NCBI GenBank assembly: GCA_029378245.1
Contig: JARKIF010000010.1
Coordinates: forward strand, 1,798,001-1,862,000
From: Roridomyces roridus
Taxonomy: Eukaryota; Basidiomycota; Agaricomycetes; Agaricales; Mycenaceae
Length of the DNA: 64,000 nucleotides
Reading direction: 5' to 3'
Part shown: piece by piece, positions 1-10,904 of the stretch
How the letters are laid out: every line of letters begins with the position of its first letter
Numbering within the stretch: position 1 is the stretch's first letter
Program-made: the position numbers and the translations under genes
The notes under the pieces: generated by a model
Databases searched by the model: none
Seen by the model: the letters and a program-made list of their open reading frames with translations, nothing else
Told to the model about the DNA's origin: nothing

Positions 1-1
1 C

Positions 2-214
2 GACCCCACATCCACCACCCCCGCAGGCCGCATCGCAAGGCTCGTCGCAGGGCCCATCGTTGCTGTTGGCGTGCTCGGCTTCGTTGCGTTCCTCGTCTGG
101 ACGTTTGGGGGATTTCGAAAGCGGCCTGAGAGAGAGGGGGAGGATCTTGAAAAGGGTGTTCAGGAGGAATCGGATTCGGAGTGGAGCGAAGAGTGGGAGA
201 AAACTACAATTTGA
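2..214 (+). CDS. C-terminal end of a single-pass membrane protein (5' truncated by window edge)
   Basis: An open frame enters from the left edge and ends at TGA 212-214, giving 70 residues. It shows a hydrophobic stretch of about 20 residues (roughly residues 15-37, rich in V, G, L, F and ending in FLVWTF), then basic residues (GGFRKRP) and a short acidic tail with many E, D and S. This looks like a transmembrane helix followed by a positively charged cytoplasmic stop-transfer segment, as in type I membrane proteins. The upstream part is outside the window, so no family can be named. The same DNA read in another frame gives a longer ORF with no recognisable features, which I judge spurious. 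Confidence 0.6.
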   Translation, partial: DPTSTTPAGRIARLVAGPIVAVGVLGFVAFLVWTFGGFRKRPEREGEDLEKGVQEESDSEWSEEWEKTTI

Positions 215-650
215 CGAAGAAAAGAAGAAGGCGGTCCACTTTCCTTGTATTACTTACCAGTGTTCATTCATTACCTTACTCCATAGTTCAATAGTTCAAT
301 TCTGTATCCCTAGTATGTTTCTTTTTTCGTCCTCTTTCCGAAGGTCCCTCGACATCCATCCGAATGGAGGCCTGGAATCTGCCAGCCATGGATCTGTACC
401 GTGTAAAGCGCGTACGTGGAGCTGGTACAAGGTACGTATCTTTGGCTGCGACGGCGCAGCAAGGGTTAAAATATCAGCCGGCCGTCGCAGAAATGGATCG
501 CGGGATTAATTGCGAGCTATGGAACAGGTGGAGGAACGAGCATCAGTCAAATAAATAGCGGGTGGTGCGCGCCGGGCTGGTACAGGTGCACCATCGGTCA
601 CCCATCTGCATCTCGGTCCTTGCCTGGCATCTCCTAGCGCCTCGATTGAG
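215..650. other. Intergenic, probable 3' flank of the first gene
   Basis: No reading frame with convincing protein character is visible. The segment is AT-richer than the neighbouring coding DNA around 225-345, which fits a 3' untranslated region and terminator of the partial gene, but no defined signal can be pointed to. Confidence 0.4.
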
Positions 651-654
651 GAGG

Positions 655-1900
655 AAAAAACATTTACGGCTCCGACGTATGTACCAGCCTCGATTCGAAC
701 GAGGGTTCCATGGCCAATGTGTCCAGCGGTAGTACCTTCTAATTGCTGGAGTATACTCACTTAAGTCTTACAGGTGCTTCTTCTGGGGTTCTAGATTTAC
801 ACCAGCGTTCACTCACAGTTAACCAGCGCGATTGACGGCCTTGGAAAAAGGTGATGTAGCAGTAGTCAGGCCTCAGGTGTCATTGACTCGGTCTCGATTT
901 GAACGAGAGTTTCCCAGCCTCTCTACTCCCGAGCACCATGGGGAGCTTTTCTGCTCGATGCTGGTTGGTTTGGTCTCTTGAGGGTGAGCAATGCCAAAAA
1001 CCCCCAAAACAAGGCGGAGAGTCACTGGATCCCGTGAACAGTGAATTGACGCCATTAAATATTTCATGGTTCGACCGACGGCCAGCCGTGACCCATGCTA
1101 CTTCTTAGATTCGACTGGGCGTAGTGGCCAGCTGGCGCCCTGGATTTCATTTCGGAATAGCCGCTGAGACCAAGGCAAAAAGTGGGATGCCGTAATGTGG
1201 GACATGGCCCGGGCTCGATTCGAACGAGAGCTTCACAGGCTACAGCGCGAGACTCATCGAATGCTCAGCTGCGTGTGGTGTCTTTGACTTGCTCTACAAA
1301 TTTCACTTTCCACTGAGTTTTGAAGGCGATTCTCCAGCTCGAGGAAGGGTGTCTGAGCGACATATTTGATCTCCCAAGATTCGGTCGACGGTGTCTGGTG
1401 GTAGATTGAACGTCCTGTCCACCGAGACCTCCAAATCGACGAATCTCCCTGCTCGTTCCTTCCCCACGTACTCCACGTCCAGCTCCCGGCATCCCTCAAG
1501 CGAGATTTTTGACTGGAAGATGCTGTGCGCTGTCAACTCACGCCTCTATGAGATTCCAAAACACCTCAGAGGGACTTTCAACGAGGATATCGGTCCAGAG
1601 CGAGGGAGTAGCCACGGCGATTTGGGTCCACGAGCGACAGATTTGCAGGAGTTCCATAGGGGCGGTGAAAGCGCGGGTTTCCGTCGACGTCCACAGTATA
1701 CTGTATCTCACATGCCATACTATCATTATATGGCGGGTTCAAAACATACTGGTTCAGTCATTGGAATTCCATCCTACAACGAATGAGTCCCTTGTGTCGG
1801 TTCCGGACAAACAACTCACCGCAAGGCGTCGGGAGAAACGATTCTCTGTTCAACCATCTTGTAGCACTTGGCCCAAATCCTAGCTGCCAAAACGACCGAT
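655..1900 (-). repeat. Composite repeat R1, copy 1 (three tRNA-like T-arm motifs plus F-box debris)
   Basis: On the minus strand three hairpins with a 7-nt loop of the TTCGAAT/TTCAAAT type and perfect 5-bp stems sit at 689-705, 892-908 and about 1213-1228. Each contains a match to the Pol III box B consensus (GTTCGAATC). The closing stem pair differs between them (C-G, T-A, G-C) but always pairs. They lie in unique spacer blocks that recur in the same order near 1955-2500, 7475-8560 and 17690-18260. Beyond the third hairpin the repeat continues into an F-box-like gene remnant. Box A matches are weak, so these are not confident tRNA genes. A tRNA-related SINE-like or compound repeat is the best description. 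Confidence 0.6.
1300..1740 (-). pseudogene. F-box-like protein gene fragment carried in repeat R1
   Basis: The minus strand encodes a stretch reading LLQICRSWTQIAVATPSLW, which matches the segment just after the F-box in many agaricomycete F-box proteins (C-R-x-W-x-x-I-A-x-x-T-P-x-L-W). Further 3' another frame reads KISLEG and VDLEVSVDRTFNLPPDTV. The junction contains an in-frame TGA where the copy near 8.28 kb has TGG, and a frame change follows. No start and no complete protein can be built. The sister fragment at 8048-8300 shares this region, so the debris belongs to the repeated segment. Confidence 0.55.
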
Positions 1901-1954
1901 CTCATGCGCTTAGATTGAGTGTAGTCCATTGTCGATTGAGGGAAAATAAGTAAA

Positions 1955-2500
1955 TACTGGCTCCGACGTATGCACAGCCTCGATTCGAACGAGGGTTTTC
2001 TGTACGCAGCGGCAGGACCCTGTTGAGCTTCTGAAAGCTTATACGCACTTTAAACAGGTGCTTCTTCTGAATTTACAGCACCACTCACTCACAGTTAGCC
2101 AGCGCGATGAACGGCCTTGGAAAAAAGTGATGTAGTCGCAGCTTTGCTGTCATTGACCCGGCCTCGATTCGAACGAGAGCTTCCCGCCAGGACCCGGCCT
2201 GTCTACTGTCGAGCAGCGTAGGGCGCGTTTCTGCTCGACGCTGGTTGACTTGGCCTCTTGAGAGCGCTCAGTGAGCAATGCCAAAACCCACATCGAGGGA
2301 CGCCATTCAATATTTCATGGTTCGACCGACGGCTAGCCGTGACCTCGGGGGAACATGCTACTTCTTAGATTCGACCGAGCGTAGTGAGGACCAGCCGCTG
2401 AGACCGCGCCAAAAGTACAAGTTCGAGGAATGATGAATCATAGCCCGACCCCGATTCGAACGAGCTTCACAACCTGATACTTATGGGTGTTTCTTGCTGA
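1955..2500 (-). repeat. Composite repeat R1, copy 2 (truncated)
   Basis: This copy repeats the order of copy 1. T-arm-like motifs lie at 1979-1995 and 2162-2178, and a partial one at 2451-2464, with the same intervening words (a lead-in with ACCAGCG/CACTCACAG, a block ending CAATGCCAAAA, and a block with TTTCATGGTTCGACCGACGG). It stops shortly after the third motif and lacks the F-box-like part. It follows copy 1 directly in the same orientation, which suggests tandem duplication with truncation. Confidence 0.55.
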
Positions 2501-4160
2501 TCCCGATCAAATTCTTGTAAACTGAGCCTCTGGAGAAAACGGTGAGCAGCGCTACCACATCATGCCGAAGCCCCTCCCAGCCCATATCAATCATTGATCT
2601 AGGTGCTTGATCGAGTAGCCAGACCGTGACCCCACACTCGATAAAGCTGTAAGGCCGACAAGCGGCACGGCCCGCTACCTGCTGGTGCTCACACATTCTT
2701 AAGTTGTGCACAGAGTAGGTATACATTTTGAACTGCCAATGGAGAAGGAAGCTAGAATTACTGCGCCATGTAACCGAAGAACAAGAGACGAAGGGTGAAT
2801 GGAAGAGTATGCAGAGAGTGAATGATTGTTCAAGTGCGCGAAACAGCGGCGACGGGAACCCCCCGTTACTTGAACAAGCTCCGTCACGGTGCCACTCACT
2901 GGTTCTCCGAAATTTTCGACAGGGAGGCCCTGGCTTTGCTCTTGTTGGGGATGAGCGAACTCCATGTTCTCCCATTCGCCCAGGTGCCCATCTTGAGTTC
3001 AATGAGGAGTAAACAGTACGTATATCTAGGCAAATAATGTTGGAGTCGGAAATTGGGTACACATGAAATTCGAATCCGAGACTTGCATGCTCTGCGGTCC
3101 GGTGGCGATTTTGGTGCCCGTACTTCATACATTCAAGTAGTTTCATCAGTCGCAAGATACATGCCGAACGAATGGGTGCTGGGAACAAGGGTCCCATAAA
3201 TCAACTGACTATACAGTTCGTGAGGCCTTGAGGAGCGATGAACTTCACGGTGTTTTCGGAGTCCTGGCTGTTGCGCTGGCGCTGAAGGATTTGTGGTCAA
3301 TAGAAGATGGATATTCCACGGGAGATTTCGTTACCAATGGGCCGGTCTACCATATAAGCCAGAAAGTCTTCTGCTCCGCCAGGAGGGTGGGTAGATGAGT
3401 TCTGCAGTACCTGGGCTCAGCGGAGCCTGCGCCGACTTGACGCTGAGGGATGCTAATGGAATGCACACAATTTAACAAACCATTCAAATGGTCAGCACAG
3501 CAGTATCCAACGTGCTTGGGCAGCGACAAATCGTCGGGTCATTGCATACCACTTCTGGGGGCAAAGTGTCCGTGAGGTTCAACCGTTCAAATGAGTGTCA
3601 AGGAGCATTTGATCATATGTGGAAATAACTTATGCCTGCAGTGGCCGGCCAGAGAAAGGGACGGCTCGGATGAACCAAGGTCGTGTTTGGGACAGAAAGA
3701 CAGAACGAGATCATGATGGTTCAGTTGCGACAGAGGCACTAAGAAACTGAAATGCATGCAGTTCAACGCGGAGGGAAGTGCCGGCATGCCCGAAGCCAGT
3801 GACCACGAACGGCGGACGGCGGACGGTAACTCAGGAATAGTATGCATAATGCATACCAAAGACGTGGAGGGATGAGCAAGGGATGAGAGTAGGAAGCAAG
3901 AGCGACGGCAGCGGATCAAAGAGTAAGAGCAATTATGCGAGAAGTGGAGTGCTCCATGCTTACGCGAACAAAGCTGACAAAAAATGAAGCATGCTGCCAA
4001 AACGAAAAATCAGGCGCCCTAAGACCCTTACCTAACGGTAGCGGGAATTCGCATCCACAGTTAGACCGGTTCGACCGGAACTCTGAACCGTGGGTGCCAT
4101 CTTCCTCTCGAGTCTCACCATTTGGACGCTGAAATTTTTAAACAAGGCTAGTAGTAGTAC
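2500..4160. other. Gene-poor spacer, nothing recognisable
   Basis: Several open frames exist on both strands, including one of about 238 codons on the minus strand. None shows conserved motifs, hydrophobic patterning or codon bias that would support a protein, and they overlap each other. No repeat shared with other parts of the window was recognised here. Confidence 0.4.
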
Positions 4161-5400
4161 ATGAGAAATTGCCTTGACCACTCTGCTGACGCCGACGATG
4201 TAGGAACCCCAGAAATGCCGTTGGTCTCGTACTTTCGTTCAAGCTATGCTGCGTGTAAACTCAGTTCAAAGGGTAAATAGAAATGAATACGCACACAAGG
4301 AAATAGTGAACTCCTGCATGAACGACGGTGGCGAGACGGGAGGCTCCATTGTGAGCTATATCTGATACTTAGCAGAGCGAGAACAAGATAAAGCAACACC
4401 AACCGGAGTGATTTTCGCCGTCCACGCGGGGTCCGCGATCGCCCAGCTCGTCAAACTATGGTTGGTATTGGTGTCTATCAAGCTGCAAATGCAAACCCGA
4501 GTCGTCAGAAACGTACGTACAGACTGGATCGAAAAGAGGAAGCGTGCAACTCACTTGACAGTCGGCCCCCCACCCACAGTAGCCATCGTCCACACAGTAG
4601 GCAAAACGGAAGAAACTACGAGCTGTGAATGGTCGGGCGCCTGCACCGCCGCTGCGGCGTGTGCGAGGCTCTGCAGGGTGAACGTTCCCGCGGTGGTTTG
4701 CGGGATTATGAACCACTGGTCATCGCGGCGATGAGCATTCGATCCGGAGATTGATTTCAAGACCCTCACGTCCTGATTGGTACTACCGCCGGTGCCGCCG
4801 TTGGTCGTAGAGGTGACGGCAGCGTTGTCAGACCCCGAGCCTCCGGCGGTAGTCAATACGGTGTTCTTGTAGTCGAAAATCTTGCATAGTGTGGCGGCAC
4901 TTGCCAGGGCAGTGATGTTCTGTATAAAGTTGACCATTTCTCAGTCTGAATAGGGCAGCCCATTCTGAGGGTTTTTAAAGGCTTCGCGTTGCGATTGGGA
5001 CGGGAGGTTATCCAAGACCTGGAAGGGCGGACGCCTGAATTCGAAGTTGCACACATACCAGCTCGTGAAGGGGAATGAAATCGAAGTGGAAGATGACTCA
5101 CATCATGACGGCGGAATGGTTCCTGTCTCTACAGGCGGGGAGCTATTGGTATTAGGCAGGAACCAACACGCGCTTACAAAGGTTTGACTCGATTGGCGCC
5201 TCCCAAATCCCGGACCTATCCCCCTGTCTAGTTTCGACACTTCCAACGATCGGACGGCGCTTGCCTGGTTCAAATTATATTAGTTGACTTGGCGCCGAGA
5301 AGGTCATGACATTCGAAGCCCACATTGTCCTTGTATTCACGCTGTGAAAGCCCTCCGAATGAAAAGGAATATCATAACCGCACACCGAATTGAATACCTG
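4160..5400 (-). repeat. Tandem segmental duplication, unit 1
   Basis: This unit and the one at 5725-6965 share the same succession of sequence blocks in the same orientation: a 3' flank (motif around CCACTCYGCTGACKCCGA), the beta-trefoil-like gene, a conserved upstream stretch with GGGAGGTTATCCAAG, and a distal block with ATTCGAAGCCCACAT. The similarity continues well outside the reading frame, so the whole locus was duplicated, not just the gene. Divergence is substantial, with many substitutions and small indels, so the event is not very recent. Confidence 0.75.
4265..4937 (-). pseudogene. Beta-trefoil (ricin-B-lectin-like) protein gene, copy 1, premature stop
   Basis: ATG at 4937 opens a frame with one intron (4483-4554, GTGAGT to TTGCAG, phase checked), giving 169 residues to TAG at 4356-4358. 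Motifs include KIFDYKNTVLTT near the N-terminus, DDQWFIIPQTTAGTFTLQS in the middle and PTVWTM, a periodicity of hydrophobic strands and QW signatures that resembles beta-trefoil carbohydrate-binding proteins. That assignment is by resemblance only. Beyond the TAG the same frame continues with LTMEP and SFMQEFTIS, which is conserved in copy 2, so the stop looks premature. Copy 1 also lacks about a dozen residues after TLQS that copy 2 retains. No signal peptide is seen. Confidence 0.6.
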
Positions 5401-5724
5401 ATCTACCATCAACGAGCGCTTGTCAATGCTCCCGTATCAGTTCCATTCAAACGAAGATGAGATGGCAACTCACAGCGCGGCGACGCGTGGAATAGTTCTC
5501 TGCGCAGGCATCTTGTAAGGCGCTTCCCCCGATCCTACCTCAACAACCGATCTGATGTCCCAAAGGCGCGGTTCAAATTCCAAAATCGAAAGGACATTCC
5601 CCCTTGCTGCCACAGTAAATACTCCGCGGGTCCAGCAGTCTTATCGAACATTTCCAATCGTACGTGCCATAGCGACCAGAGATCTCGAGAATGAACAAGT
5701 ATGTTTTGAACAAGCCATACAGTG
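4938..5724. other. Upstream region of trefoil copy 1 and junction between duplicated units
   Basis: The first part (to about 5400) is homologous to the DNA upstream of copy 2 and probably contains its promoter. An in-frame TGA lies immediately 5' of the copy 1 ATG. The rest up to 5724 has no supported gene; one 97-codon minus-strand frame there has no recognisable features. Confidence 0.4.
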
Positions 5725-6965
5725 ATAGTACATGTGAGATTTCGTGTCCACCACTCCGCTGACTCCGATGATGTAGAAGTCCCGGAAATATGTTTGGTCT
5801 GAATGCCATGGCTCGTCCTTTCCTTCAAGCTACACAGTGTTTGAACTCATCCAACAAGTAGAAATGAATGCGTACACAACGAAATAGTGAACTGCTGCAT
5901 AAAGGATTTCGGCGAGTTGAGAGGTTCCATCGTGAGCTGGACCCAATTTAGCCCTGGACGAAGCACTAGATGGAATGACACCAACCGGAGTATTGTTCGC
6001 CGGCCAAGAAGGGTCCGCAATCGCCCAGCTAGTCAAGGCGTCGTTCGACTTGGTGTCTATCAAGCTGCAGTTCCAAGTCGTAAGAATCTCATGGACGAGA
6101 AGAGGGAGCGCGCAAATCACTTGACAGTCGGTCCTCCGGCCACAGCAGCCATCTTCCACACGGTGGGCAAAGAATCGGACACAACGAGTTGTGAATGGCC
6201 GGGAATCGGAATCGTCACTGCGGCATAGCTCAAAAACGCAGTCGGGTCGGCCACGCTTTGGAGGGTGAACGTCCCCGTGGTGGTTTGCGGGATTATGAAC
6301 CACTGGTCATCGCGGCTATGAGCATCGATCCAATGATCTTCAACACCCTCACCTGCTGGTTCGTCCCACCACCGTTGGTCGTAGTGGTAACAGCGGCGTT
6401 GTCAGACCCCGAGACTCCAGCGGTGGTCAATACGGTACTCTTGTAGTCGAAGATCGTGCAGAGTGTGGCGGCACTCGCGAGGGCGGTTATATTCTGCAGA
6501 CAGTTGACCATTTTCCAGTCTGGCAGCGTCGAACGTGCTGAGGCCTTTTGAAGCCGTCGAGCTGCGATTGACACGGGAGGTTATCCAAGGCTTGGAACTC
6601 CGGGCGCCTGAAGTTCAGTCTATGTCAGCTTTGGGTGACGGAAAATGTGGAGGATGACTCACAGTACGACGGGAGAAATGGTTCCCTGTCTGTACACGCG
6701 AGGGCTATTAATATTACGCAAGAACGGATATCTCTTGCGGGCGCTTGAACTGAGGCCTGGCTTGATCCTCACCTCGAAAATACCCCAAAGGTTTCTTCGA
6801 CACATCCCAGGATCGGACGGTGCCGAGTTGAATTGACGCCGAGAAGCGCTAGCGTCTGACGAGATTCGAAGCCCACATCGTCTTTGTATTCAAGCTGTAA
6901 AATCCTATGAATCAACCTCATTCCAGCGAATAGGAAGGGGTATTATGATACCGCACCATAGTGGG
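5725..6965 (-). repeat. Tandem segmental duplication, unit 2
   Basis: This is the second copy of the block at 4160-5400, in the same orientation, offset by about 1.56 kb. It includes the beta-trefoil-like gene and conserved non-coding flanks on both sides, for example the ATTCGAAGCCCACAT block near 6870 and the TAGAAATGAATGCG block near 5860. Confidence 0.75.
5847..6511 (-). pseudogene. Beta-trefoil-like protein gene, copy 2, frameshifted
   Basis: The start corresponds to the copy 1 ATG (here at 6511). The frame reads ALASAATLCTIFDYKSTVLT and then breaks: copy 1 has GGATCGAATGC where this copy has GGATCGATGC near 6324, a single-base loss. The shifted frame still encodes DDQWFIIPQTTTGTFTLQS, a longer middle segment than copy 1, and PTVWKMAAVAGG before an intron at the same place. 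The last exon reads WAIADPSWPANNTPVGV, then loses frame again before a C-terminal stretch resembling copy 1 (LTMEP, SFMQQFTIS). Two independent breaks make this a pseudogene unless both are assembly errors. Confidence 0.6.
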
Positions 6966-7474
6966 CCTTTCTGCTCGATGCTGGTGGACTTACCATCTGC
7001 GGCTTGACCCCACAATCCGTACATGATCTGCAGAGCCATTTAACGGCAGATAAGGCAGAGAAGATGTTTTTTATAGGATTTAGGAACGAACAAACTACCT
7101 GCCCGAGTCGGAGGAAAATACCATTTGCGGAGGGACACGTCGGTCCTCAGGGTCGCGACGACTCGGTAAATTAAACGGAAGGAGACAGCGCCACGGCCTC
7201 CGTCGACTCGGACGCATTACTCATAATCTCCTCGCCGCGGCACAGTGTCTGAAGGTGGATTGCAAGGTCGAGTCAGAGTCTATAATGCACAAGGGTATCT
7301 GTTCCATAAAGTGTGGTCTCTTGAGAATGAGCAATGCCAAATTTACCCGCAGGCGTGGAGTCCGGGTTTCATTCTCCAAATGCCGTAGTTGCTGGATGCA
7401 CAGGTTCAACCAACTCCTTGCCGCGACCTCGGGGACCGCAGTGCAGCACGATCTTCAACTACAAAAGCACTGTT
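6966..7474. other. Spacer between trefoil duplication and repeat R1
   Basis: No gene is supported. Near 7433-7474 a short plus-strand stretch resembles the start of the trefoil gene (see findings), directly abutting the T-arm motif of repeat R1 copy 3. Confidence 0.35.
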
Positions 7475-8560
7475 TGCAGCCCCGATTCGAATGAGGGCTT
7501 TCTGTGCCCAGCACCACTCAGTGGGAGAGCCTGCTGAGAGCTTATACTCATTTACAGGTAATTCTTCTGGATGTACACCAGCGCTCCGGCGTGACGTGGA
7601 AAAAAGACGATCCAGAATCGCATGGACTCGGCCTCGATTCGAACGAGAGCTTCCCAGCCTGTCTACTGTCGAGGACCATGGGGAGCTTTTCTGCTCGATG
7701 CTGGTCGACTTGGTCTCTTGACGGTGAGCAATGCCAAAAACCCACAACAAGGGGGAGAGTCACTGGATCCCGTGAATGGTAGTGAATTGACGCCATTCAA
7801 TATTTCATGGTTTGGGTGACCTTGCGGAACATGCTACTTACTTCTTAGATTCGACTGGGCGTAGTAGCCAGTTGACGCGCTGGATTTCATTTCGGATCCG
7901 GAATAGCCGCGGAGACCAAGACAAAAAAAAAGTGGGAAGCCAGAATGTGGGCAATGAATGGCCCGGGCTCGATTCGAACGAGAGCTTCACAGGCTACAGC
8001 GTGAGACTCATCGGATGCTCAGCTGCGTGTGGCGTCTTGGACTTCACTTACCAAGTTTTGAAGGCAATTCTCCAGCTCGACGGAGGGCGTCTGAGCGAGA
8101 TACTTATTGGATCTCCAAAGATTCGGTGTCTGGTGGTAGATTGGACGTCTGTCCAGACTCCACCGAGTCCTCCAAATCGACAGATCTCCCTGCTCGTTCC
8201 TCCACCACGTACTCCACGTCCAGCTCCCAGCATCCCTCGGGCCTCAAGCGAGATTTTGACTCGAAGATGCTGTGCCCTGCCAGTCAACCCACGCCTCTAT
8301 GAGATTCCCAAACACCGCAGAGGGACTTTCAGAAAGCGCGATTCAAGTATCTTACAACGAATGAGCCCCTCGCGTCAGTTCCAGACAAACGAGAGTGAGA
8401 TGACAAACAACCCACAGCAAGGCGTCGGGAGAAATGGATCTCTGTCCAACCATCTTGTAAGGCATCCTAGCTGACAAACGACCAATGCCCCGCTCGGACG
8501 GCGCGCTTAGATTGAGTGCTCAGTGTAGTCCATTTAGGCATCAAATTGAAAGACAAGAAG
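7475..8560 (-). repeat. Composite repeat R1, copy 3
   Basis: T-arm-like motifs lie at about 7481-7497 (stem partly mismatched), 7632-7648 and 7968-7983, with the same spacer blocks as copy 1, including ACCATGGGGAGCTTTTCTGC and the CACTGGATCCCGTGAA block. It continues into the F-box-like remnant and ends at the 3' end of the SPRY gene. It is the most complete match to copy 1. Confidence 0.6.
8048..8300 (-). pseudogene. F-box-like gene fragment, second copy
   Basis: This is homologous to 1300-1560. The minus strand shows AQHLRVKISLE followed by frame breaks, and an intact TGG (tryptophan) where copy 1 has TGA. Only a short piece of the parental protein remains. It lies at the same relative position inside repeat R1. 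Confidence 0.45.
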
Positions 8561-8565
8561 AGGTA

Positions 8566-9813
8566 CTAGGCAGCATACCGCGGTGGCTCATTGCGCCCAA
8601 ACTCGTTGAAAATCCCCTCCACAGTCCACGCAGCCTGATCCCATGTGTTCTGCCCCTGCGAATGCGAATGCGCAGGCCCATTCCACCTAAACGGCTCCGC
8701 GCCAAAGTTGACTGTAAACCGACACGGCCCATCGGTAACCCCGACCGCCGCAAACACATCAACCAATTCCTCCTCCTTGTCCCCCATGTCGAATATCCCA
8801 CGCAAGGCGATGGGAAGGAGACGTCCGTTGAGTGTGTAAAACAGATAACCGACGCCGTTGCTGTTGAAATCGTATCCGCACCCGACGACGTTGCCCTTGT
8901 GGTTCAAGTTGATATTATTATTGTGCGCTTTTGATGCGTCGTAGTAGTCGGTGCCGCCATCGGAATTGTCAAAGTAGATGCGCCCGTCGTCGAAATGCAG
9001 TGCAGCACTCCGTCTGTGCCACCCCGGGAGCCTATTCGGTGGATATGGAAGGCATTGCATCCCTGTGCGGTGCATCATGATCAATGGATCGGATTCGAAG
9101 AAGCTAGTAATAGTTGCAGACGCACCGAGAGCCATGGTAGTCAACTCGCCACTCATTTCGTGAATGGTAACCTCGAAATACACACCCCGCTTCGCGTTGA
9201 CGCCGTACTGCCCAGCGATTACAGGCAAGTTACTCGTATAGCACGTGTCCCCGCGATTCTGAAATTCACCCTCACGCCCGTCTGCGCTGCGATTGACGAG
9301 CCTGACCCCCGACGCGTGATGAGACTTGGTGATACGAACACAGGTTATCCCAGGCTCCATGTAGTTTGGATGAATAGTGCCCGCGGGATCGGCATTCCTC
9401 GAAACGAGGCCCCACTTCTGGACAGGGAGATTGGCGTGCGTGTCCTGGTGGAAGATAGTGGCTATCGGGATACTCGGATGGCGTCGACAGAATAGATCCG
9501 CCGTCTCGTATTCGTCTAGTGTGGCGTTGTGCTCTGACGATTCGTGCTATATTATGCAGATCAAGTCTCAGAGCTGTGGTACTCCTATACAGAAATAACG
9601 ACGCACCGACTGTCCCGATGTGGGCGCGTACTGAGGAGGTGGCGGCTCAGATGTAGGTGGTCGCCCTGGAGGCGGATTGTACCGTTGAACAGGCCGTGCC
9701 ACTGGCGGAGGTCCTGGAGGAGGTGCATATTGTGGGCGCTGACCAGGTGGCGGGCCAGGCGGCGGGCGGTGGTTCTGAGTCGGTGGAGGACCCGGTGGAG
9801 GAGGGTAGTGCAT
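8566..9813 (-). CDS. Proline-rich SPRY-domain protein
   Basis: Two exons: 9607-9813 and 8566-9546, with a 60-nt intron (GTGCGT to ATAG) that keeps frame; 395 residues. The first about 70 residues are a P/Q/G-rich, low-complexity tract. Exon 2 starts HESSEHNATLDEYETADLF and runs into a SPRY domain at about residues 150-330: GVYFEVTIHEMSG, IALGAS-type core (here MALGAS), GWHRRSAALHFDDGRIYFD, VVGCGYDFNSNGVGYLFYTLNG and VFAAVGV. SPRY proteins of this shape (RanBPM/Ssh4-like) are usually protein-interaction adaptors in ubiquitin ligase or vacuolar sorting complexes; which applies here is unknown. An upstream exon before the polyproline Met cannot be excluded. The stop abuts repeat R1. Confidence 0.8.
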
Positions 9814-10904
9814 CAAATGGGGCTCACAGACAGAGATAGAGAGAACGAGATGAGAGTTCGAAGGAAAGCTGGTCCCGACTCCCGGGATCAATCAGACACC
9901 GCCTCAGACAAAGGAGCCGGCGCGTTTTTGTTCATGGATATCACAATGGAGGCGGTTATTGCCTAAACGCGTTGTGTTCGAGTGCCCAGGAAACCATACA
10001 TACCAAGACGAGGCGAAGCAAAGGTCAAGGTGGAGAGGCAAAGAAACACAGCCACAAAATGGCCCAATTTGGAAGTAGCTAATACTGACTAATAGCGACC
10101 GCTGCCAAACGTGGGCCTACGGGCTACTATGTATAGAGTAGCAAGGAAGCGTCGCGAGGAAAGCGTCTCCCCTGAAATGAGAGTCCGCAGTGCGTCGGCA
10201 AGGACGGTCCTGGATGGACGACGGGGAGCAGCGGCGCACGCTGGCGGGAGCACGAGACACGATACATGGTCGGTCTGCCAGGGCTCATGAGAGATGAGAG
10301 ACGGCGCGGACGAGCGACAGCAAAAGATCGCCTCGCCAGAGGGTATGGAGGTGGACATCGACGACGGAGGAGTGTCTCCCCGGTGCCGAGCTTGAAGCCT
10401 ATCCTCGCGCGTATATCCCTTGCCAAGAAAGCAGAATGGAAGAAGGGAGGAGGATGAGCGTCGGTATCAAGTTACGGACAGCAAAGACGGGGGGAAAGGA
10501 GTGGTAGGTGCTGAGGAGACGTGCATTTGAAACATGAAGGTCCGGGGAAGGGAGTGGTAGGTGCATCGTGGTCGACAAGCCCGCGACGGAGACGACTCGT
10601 CGCTCCCCCAGCCAGGGCAGCTCGATTGCGTTCCAAGCAGCGCGAAGCATGTGCAAAGATGCACTCATCACCCGCGCAGAACCACTGGGGGAGGACGGAG
10701 AGAGTCCGCCGACAGCCGAGCATTGACTTCACTCTGGCTGTGCACGCTGCTGACTTTCATCCTCCCAGACTCTATGGTATGAGCCTCCCATCCCCGCCGT
10801 TGTTCCTCCTCATCGAGAGCGGCATCGTACATGAGTCGGACGGACGGACAATCCTCCGTAATCATGCTGACACCGTCCTCCACGTCCCGCACGGACGCTG
10901 AGGA
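9814..10904. other. Intergenic, between SPRY gene and iPGM relic
   Basis: No convincing gene is visible. The stretch 10090-10700 is G/C-rich with overlapping open frames on both strands that show no family motifs. Nothing resembling the expected C-terminal end of phosphoglycerate mutase is found here. Confidence 0.4.

Noticed and set aside
689..1228. True tRNA genes at the T-arm motifs
   Set aside because: T-arm and box B are good, but I could not build a matching acceptor stem, D-arm and anticodon arm for any copy, and box A is weak.
2481..3197. 238-codon open frame on the minus strand
   Set aside because: It shows no conserved motif, no domain-like hydrophobic pattern and no plausible splice partners, and it overlaps other equally featureless frames.
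8485..8934. 149-codon plus-strand ORF
   Set aside because: It is antisense to the conserved SPRY domain.
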